From contig OZ252296.1 in NCBI GenBank assembly GCA_965250245.1, forward strand, positions 3,410,001-3,474,000: a stretch of 64,000 nucleotides of DNA. The letters are read 5' to 3'. The number at the start of each line of letters is the position of its first letter. Position 1 is the stretch's first letter. Below are positions 59,412-64,000 of this stretch, piece after piece. The stretch is from JABDIP01 sp965250245. Lineage in GTDB: Bacteria; Pseudomonadota; Alphaproteobacteria; DSM-16000; Inquilinaceae. The position numbers and the translations under genes were made by a program. The notes beneath the pieces were generated by a model. That model was not told the origin of the DNA and did not search any database. It saw nothing but the letters and a program-made list of their open reading frames with translations.

Positions 59412-61544
59412 ATGTCCCTCGCCGTCACCCTCTCGAACGCGCTCAGCGGGCTGGCCGCCAACCAGTCGGCGCTGCAGGTCACGTCGAACAACGTGGCCAA
59501 CGCCAACACCGAGGGCTATGCGCGCAAGACCGTGGAGCTGGAATCCCGGCTGCTCGACGGAATCGGCTCCGGGGTTTCGATTTCCGGCGTCAACCGGGCG
59601 GTGGACGAGTTCCTGCTGCGCGAGGTGCGGCGGGAGAGCGGCGTGCTCGCCGAGCGCGACGTGCGCAACGAGTTCTACGCCCGCCTGCAGAACCTGTTCG
59701 GCACGCTGGGCGACAACAGCTCCATCGGCGCCTCCGTCACCCGCTTCGCCACCGCGATCGAGACGGTGGCGACCAGCCCGGAGGTCGCGGCGCATCGACT
59801 GGAGGCGGTCAACACCGCCGCCGCCCTGGCCCGCGACCTGAACGACATGGCGAACCGGATCCAGGAGCTGCGCGGCGAGACCAATCGCGAGATCTCCGCC
59901 GCCGTGGACGACATCAACCAGCAGCTCCGGACGATCGAGGAACTGAACGCCAAGATCACCGAGTTGAAGCAGACCGGGCGCACCACGGGTGAGTTGGAGG
60001 ATCAGCGCGCCCTGGCGGTCGATGCCCTGGCGGAATACCTGCCGATCCAGTATTTCGAGCGCAGCAACGGCCAGATGGTGGTGCTGACCCGCACCGGCCA
60101 GCCGCTGGTCGAATCCCGCGCCTCGGAGCTCGGCTACGCGCCGGCGGCGGTGGTGACCTCGGCCCAGGAATACATCGCGCCGGGCGATGCCGGCTATCCG
60201 GGCCTGATCTCCGGCATCTACCTGAACCCCAGCAGCCCGCCCGACCCGATCGCCGATTCCGCCCGCGACCTGACCGGCCTGCTGGACACCGGCAAGCTCG
60301 CCGGGCTGATCGACATGCGCGACACGGCGCTGCCCGACATCGCCGCCCAGATCGACGCGCTGGCGGTGCAGCTGCGCGACCAGGTCAACGCGATCCACAA
60401 CACCGGCTTCGCCTTCCCCGGCCCGACCCAGATCACCGGCAGCCTGGCCCTGCCGGCGGGTGCGGCGACGCCGATCTCCGCGACCGGCTTCGTGCGCATC
60501 GGCACGGTGGACGCCAATGGCGACATGAACACGCCGCGGCTGGACCTGGACCTCGGCACCGTGGCCACCGCAGGCGACATCGTCACCGCGATCAACGGCA
60601 CCGCCGGGCTCAACATCTCCGCCACCATCGATGGGGCCGGTCGCCTCAACCTGACCTCGGTCTCCGGCGATGCGCTGGTGATCGCCGATCCGGAGCCGCC
60701 CTCGGCCCTGGCGCCGGGCGCCATCGACATCGCCGGCAGCACCCGCGGGTTCTCCCACTTCTTCGGGCTGAACAACCTGTTCACGGGCGAGTCGGAGCTG
60801 AATAGCTATGCCGGCGACATCGTGGGCAGCAACACCACATCCGCCGCGCCGGGAACCCTGACCATCGAGACCGCCGGCGGCACCTTCAACGCCGCCTACA
60901 CCGCCGGCATGCGCCTGGACGAGGTCGCCGCGGCGATCAACGGGGCGGTGTCGGCCCAGGGCATCACCGCCCGGGTACGGCCGGTCACCGGCGGCGTCCG
61001 CCTGGAGGTGACCGGGCCGGCCGGCCAGAATATCCTGCTCAACGACAGCGGCGCGCTGCTGCAGACCCTGGGTGTACGCCCGGGCGTCACCGACGCCGCC
61101 CGCGACATCACCATCCGGGCCGAGCTGCAGCAGAGCCCGGACCTGCTGTCGCGCGGCAAGCTGCGCGAGGAGCCGGCCGGCAGCGGCAATTTCCATGTCG
61201 GCGCGGCCGACGATGCCAGCGCCCGGGCGCTGGCGGAATCCTTCAACCAGGCGATCGCCTTCGGGGCCGTCGGCGGGCTGCCGGCGACCACCGACACTCT
61301 GGCCGGGTTCGGCATCGCCATCACCTCGTTCAACGCCAGCAACGCCGCCAACGCGAGCGCGGAATTCGCCTTCCAGGACTCCCTGCACCGCGACCTGCTG
61401 GACAAGTCCCTGTCCTTCAGCGGCGTCAACATCGACGAGGAGATGGCGAACATGGTGCTCTACCAGAACGCCTACCAGGCCTCCGCCCGGCTGGTGCAGG
61501 CGGCGGACGAGCTGTTCGCCATCCTGGTCAATCTGGGCCAGTAG
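59412..61544 (+). CDS. flgK: Flagellar hook-associated protein FlgK (HAP1)
   Basis: The 710-residue protein begins with the FlgK motif LSNALSGLAANQSALQVTSN and NVANANTEGYARK, has the rod-like middle, and ends with LVQAADELFAILVNLGQ-like helix. It links hook to filament with FlgL. It is longer than enterobacterial FlgK (about 550), owing to extra repeat-like beta segments between residues 300 and 560. Confidence 0.95.
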   Translation: MSLAVTLSNALSGLAANQSALQVTSNNVANANTEGYARKTVELESRLLDGIGSGVSISGVNRAVDEFLLREVRRESGVLAERDVRNEFYARLQNLFGTLGDNSSIGASVTRFATAIETVATSPEVAAHRLEAVNTAAALARDLNDMANRIQELRGETNREISAAVDDINQQLRTIEELNAKITELKQTGRTTGELEDQRALAVDALAEYLPIQYFERSNGQMVVLTRTGQPLVESRASELGYAPAAVVTSAQEYIAPGDAGYPGLISGIYLNPSSPPDPIADSARDLTGLLDTGKLAGLIDMRDTALPDIAAQIDALAVQLRDQVNAIHNTGFAFPGPTQITGSLALPAGAATPISATGFVRIGTVDANGDMNTPRLDLDLGTVATAGDIVTAINGTAGLNISATIDGAGRLNLTSVSGDALVIADPEPPSALAPGAIDIAGSTRGFSHFFGLNNLFTGESELNSYAGDIVGSNTTSAAPGTLTIETAGGTFNAAYTAGMRLDEVAAAINGAVSAQGITARVRPVTGGVRLEVTGPAGQNILLNDSGALLQTLGVRPGVTDAARDITIRAELQQSPDLLSRGKLREEPAGSGNFHVGAADDASARALAESFNQAIAFGAVGGLPATTDTLAGFGIAITSFNASNAANASAEFAFQDSLHRDLLDKSLSFSGVNIDEEMANMVLYQNAYQASARLVQAADELFAILVNLGQ

Positions 61545-61556
61545 CCGGAGGCCGTC

Positions 61557-62489
61557 ATGACCCGCGTCGCCAACTACGCCCAGCACCTGCTGACCCAGTC
61601 CTATCTGCGGGCCACCCAGTCGCGCATCAATGACGACAACACCGCCATCGCCAGCGGCAAGGTGGCGCAGAGCTATTCCCAGCTCGGCGTCGACTCGCAC
61701 CGGTTGCTGAGCCTGGAGGAAAGCAGCGCCAAGGCCGAGCAGTACATCCAGAACATCGACCGCGCCTCGGGCCGGCTGAACATCATGGAATCGTCGGTCG
61801 GCACCCTGGTCGACCGGGCGACCTACGTGCTGGGCCAGCTCGCCGTCGCCGTCAACGCCGACAATGCCGACAACATCGCGCTCGACGAGCTCGGCGACAG
61901 CTTCCTGACCGACATGGCCGAGGTGCTGAACGTGCGCCACGAAGGCCGGGCCCTGTTCGCCGGCAGCCGCGGCAATCTGCAGCCGGTCGACATCAGCGGC
62001 TACGACCCGACCGCCGCTTGGCCGCCGCCGGTCCTGGGCACCGTCGACACCAGCTACTACCAGGGCGACAGCGTCACCGCGACGGCGCGGGCCGATGACA
62101 GCTTCGACCTGGATTACGGCATCACCGCCGACGAGCCGGGCTTCGAGAAGTTCATGCGGGCGCTGGCCTACACCCGCTGGGCCGGACAGAACCCGACCGA
62201 TCCCGATCGCGGCAACGTGCTGTCCGCGGCCATGGACCTGACCCGCGAGGCGATCGAGGACATGAGCCGCGTCCGCAGCAAGATCGGCACCAATGCCAGC
62301 GTGCTGGACGCCACCCGGCTCCGCCACGACCAGTTCAAGAACTATGCAACGGAGGCGATTTCCGACCTTGAGGATACCGATCTGACCGAGGCGATCACCC
62401 GGCTGAACGCGGATCAGACGCTGTTGCAGGCGTCCTATCTGTCGTTGTCGCGGCTGGATTCGATCTCACTGGTCGACTTCCTCAGATGA
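61557..62489 (+). CDS. flgL: Flagellar hook-associated protein FlgL (HAP3)
   Basis: The 310-residue protein has the flagellin-like N-terminus with QSYLRATQSRINDDNTAIAS and the C-terminal helix DLTEAITRLNADQTLLQASY ending near SLVDFLR. It joins the hook to the filament. It lies 12 bases after flgK. Confidence 0.93.
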   Translation: MTRVANYAQHLLTQSYLRATQSRINDDNTAIASGKVAQSYSQLGVDSHRLLSLEESSAKAEQYIQNIDRASGRLNIMESSVGTLVDRATYVLGQLAVAVNADNADNIALDELGDSFLTDMAEVLNVRHEGRALFAGSRGNLQPVDISGYDPTAAWPPPVLGTVDTSYYQGDSVTATARADDSFDLDYGITADEPGFEKFMRALAYTRWAGQNPTDPDRGNVLSAAMDLTREAIEDMSRVRSKIGTNASVLDATRLRHDQFKNYATEAISDLEDTDLTEAITRLNADQTLLQASYLSLSRLDSISLVDFLR

Positions 62490-62549
62490 CCGAAACCCCG
62501 CGCCAGGTAGGGCGGCGTTAACCCTTTTTGAAAGGTGGAGGACCTATAC

Positions 62550-63068
62550 ATGCTCGACTTCAATACCGAAGCGGTTAGCGAGCCCTCAATGGCGAAGCCC
62601 GACCCGATCGATGGGGGGTCCCCGGTGGACGAGCCCAAATCGATCATGATCGACACCCGGTACGGCACCTACGAGGTGGAGCGGGACAAGATCGTCTCCT
62701 TTCCCAAGGGCCTGATCGGCTTCGGCTCGCTGCTCGACTACGCCATCCTGAACATGCCCCATGAGGGCACCGAGCGCTTCAAGCTGCTGCAGAGCGTCGA
62801 CGAGCCCGGTATCGGCTTCTACGTCGTGCCGGTCGGGCTGGAGAACAGCGGCTTCGACCCCGCCGATATCGAGCGGGCGGCCGACCAGTACGAATTCCCG
62901 ATGAAGGATCTGGCGATCCTGCTGATCGTCACCGCCCGCAAGACCGACGAGACGGTCGAGCTGACCGCCAATCTGCGGGCGCCGGTGCTGGTCGATACCG
63001 AGCAGTGCGTCGCCTACCAGCACGTCATGTCGGACGACAAATACCCGATGCGCCAGCGGTTGAACTGA
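62550..63068 (+). CDS. fliW: Flagellar assembly factor FliW
   Basis: The about 172-residue product starts at ATG 62550 with GGAGG upstream. It has the FliW core IMIDTRYGTYEVERDKIVSF, PKGLIGFGSLLDYAIL and DLAILLIVTARKTDETVELTANLRAP. FliW binds CsrA and flagellin, relieving repression of flagellin translation when flagellin is exported. The protein has an N-terminal extension of about 35 residues compared with Bacillus FliW. Confidence 0.93.
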   Translation: MLDFNTEAVSEPSMAKPDPIDGGSPVDEPKSIMIDTRYGTYEVERDKIVSFPKGLIGFGSLLDYAILNMPHEGTERFKLLQSVDEPGIGFYVVPVGLENSGFDPADIERAADQYEFPMKDLAILLIVTARKTDETVELTANLRAPVLVDTEQCVAYQHVMSDDKYPMRQRLN

Positions 63069-63094
63069 CACCCCGGCGTCATCGCACGGAATGG

Positions 63095-63127
63095 ACGGGC
63101 GCGGTCGCCGGATCGCGCCCGTTTTGT
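63095..63127 (+). terminator. Terminator after fliW
   Basis: A perfect 9-bp stem ACGGGCGCG / CGCGCCCGT with a 10-base loop is followed by TTTTG. It is 26 bases after the stop codon of fliW and probably ends the flgI-to-fliW transcript. Confidence 0.7.
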
Positions 63128-63168
63128 TGCCGGGCGGCGCCCGACGGCCACAACCGCAGATACGCCTC

Positions 63169-63185
63169 TTAAGAATGCGTTAGCC
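63169..63185. promoter_or_regulatory. CtrA-like box before the PseC-like gene
   Basis: TTAA-N7-TTAGCC lies about 30-45 bases before the start at 63216 and differs by one base from a CtrA consensus. It suggests, but does not prove, coregulation with flagella. Confidence 0.35.
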
Positions 63186-63215
63186 AAACCGGAGCACAAT
63201 CCGGCTCCAAGACCG

Positions 63216-64000
63216 ATGCCCGACACCGCGACCCTCTCCGCCGCAGAGCCGGCCCTGCCGTATGGCCGGCACACCATCGACCAGGACGATATCGACCGCG
63301 TCGTCGCGGTGCTGCGCAGCGATCGGCTGACCACCGGGCCGGTGGTGGCCGAGTTCGAGGCCGCGTTGGCCGACCGGGTCGGCGCCGAGCACGCGGTGGT
63401 CTGCGCAAACGGCACCGCCGCCCTGCATCTGGCGACCCTGGCGCTCGGCATCGGACCGGGAGACGCGGTGGTCGTGCCCACCCTGACCTTCCTCGCCACG
63501 GCGAACGCGGCCCATGTCGCCGGCGCGGACATCGTCTTCGCCGATGTCGATCCCGAAACCGGGCAGATGCGCCCGGACGATCTCGAAGCGGCGATCGACG
63601 GTGCCGGGGACCGGACCGTGAAAGCGGTCTTCCCCGTCCATCTGAACGGCCCCGCCTGTGCCATGCCGGAGATCGCGGCGGTGGCGCGCAAGCACAATCT
63701 GGCGGTCGTGGAGGATGGCAGCCACGCGCTGGGCGGTTGGATGGATGACGGCGAAGGCGGCCTGACGGCGGTCGGCGCCGGGCGCTTCGGCGACATGACC
63801 ACCTTCTCCTTCCATCCGGTCAAGGCGATCGCCTGCGGCGAAGGCGGCGCGGTCACCACCAACGATCCCGCGCTGGCGGAGCGCATGGCGCGGCTGCGCA
63901 ACCACGGCATGGTCCACGCGGCCGATCGCTTCACCGACAAAGCACTGAGCCGGGACACGGATGGTGCCGCCAACCCGTGGTCCTACGAGATGCCGGAGCC
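63216..64000 (+). CDS. pseC: PseC-like aminotransferase of the DegT/DnrJ/EryC1/StrS family (partial)
   Basis: The first about 261 residues are in the window. They show YGRHTIDQDDIDRVVAVLRS, the TGP motif, ANGTAALHLATLALGIGPGD and the PLP-lysine region SFHPVKAIACGEGGAV. PseC aminates UDP-4-keto-6-deoxy-AltNAc in pseudaminic acid synthesis, a sugar used to glycosylate flagellin. Its place next to the late flagellar genes supports this use. The C-terminal part lies outside the window. Confidence 0.82.
   Translation, partial: MPDTATLSAAEPALPYGRHTIDQDDIDRVVAVLRSDRLTTGPVVAEFEAALADRVGAEHAVVCANGTAALHLATLALGIGPGDAVVVPTLTFLATANAAHVAGADIVFADVDPETGQMRPDDLEAAIDGAGDRTVKAVFPVHLNGPACAMPEIAAVARKHNLAVVEDGSHALGGWMDDGEGGLTAVGAGRFGDMTTFSFHPVKAIACGEGGAVTTNDPALAERMARLRNHGMVHAADRFTDKALSRDTDGAANPWSYEMPE

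Noticed and set aside
58866..62327. Minus-strand open frame of over 1100 codons
   Set aside because: It is antisense to flgK and flgL, which are clear, and the product is compositionally abnormal.

Overview
The window is a GC-rich stretch of an alphaproteobacterial chromosome, most probably from a Rhodospirillales-like marine or soil lineage (inference). Support comes from CckA and GcrA (alphaproteobacterial cell-cycle regulators), FliX, CtrA-type TTAA-N7-TTAA boxes, an alpha-type SOS box, a DksA lacking most zinc cysteines, and several families of intergenic palindromic repeats. No rRNA, CRISPR array or prophage is visible. One tRNA-Lys is present.

Layout. 1-11 kb: the 5' end of minC, a small lipoprotein, a LysR regulator divergent from an ArsP/YraQ-type permease, a PadR regulator followed by a two-gene RND efflux pump, a CDP-alcohol phosphatidyltransferase and a LysM protein. 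11-24 kb: LOG-family protein, a lipoprotein, icd, an aldo/keto reductase divergent from a LysR regulator, gcrA, alaS, recA with an SOS box, an M24-family hydrolase, and about 1.2 kb without convincing genes around tRNA-Lys. 24-32 kb: a complete 4-hydroxybenzoate/protocatechuate beta-ketoadipate cluster (pobA, pcaDCHG, pcaIJ, pcaF, pcaB), all on the minus strand. 32-63 kb: cckA followed by a large flagellar region (flhB, fliR, fliQ, fliE, flgC, flgB, csrA, an FlhB C-domain paralogue, fliO, fliP, a giant repeat protein, a MotE-like protein, a DUF6468-like protein, fliM, fliL, flgF, flgG, flgA, flgH, fliX, flgI, a FlgJ-like rod-binding protein, flgN-like, flgK, flgL, fliW). The window ends in a PseC-like sugar aminotransferase, probably for flagellin glycosylation.

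How it fits together. CckA would phosphorylate CtrA (not in the window), and CtrA-like boxes lie in front of flagellar genes. Two sigma-54 promoters (flgF and flgI operons) and FliX suggest Caulobacter-like FlbD/FliX checkpoint control of late flagellar genes. CsrA and FliW are both present and likely form a translational partner switch on flagellin.

Most unusual items. (1) An AT-richer gene with a C-terminal HEPN-like R-x4-H motif sits in the divergent promoter region between fliL and flgF and looks like a recently acquired defence or stress gene. (2) A 265-bp element between flgG and flgA has 34-bp terminal inverted repeats enclosing two equal 94-bp hairpin lobes, as in a three-way junction. 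(3) Dispersed palindromic repeat families have arms that differ between copies yet stay complementary. (4) A GC-rich non-coding stretch upstream of tRNA-Lys has its own promoter-like sequence. (5) A fliM-linked module encodes a 1203-residue AMIN-like/TPR-like periplasmic protein with MotE-like and DUF6468-like partners.
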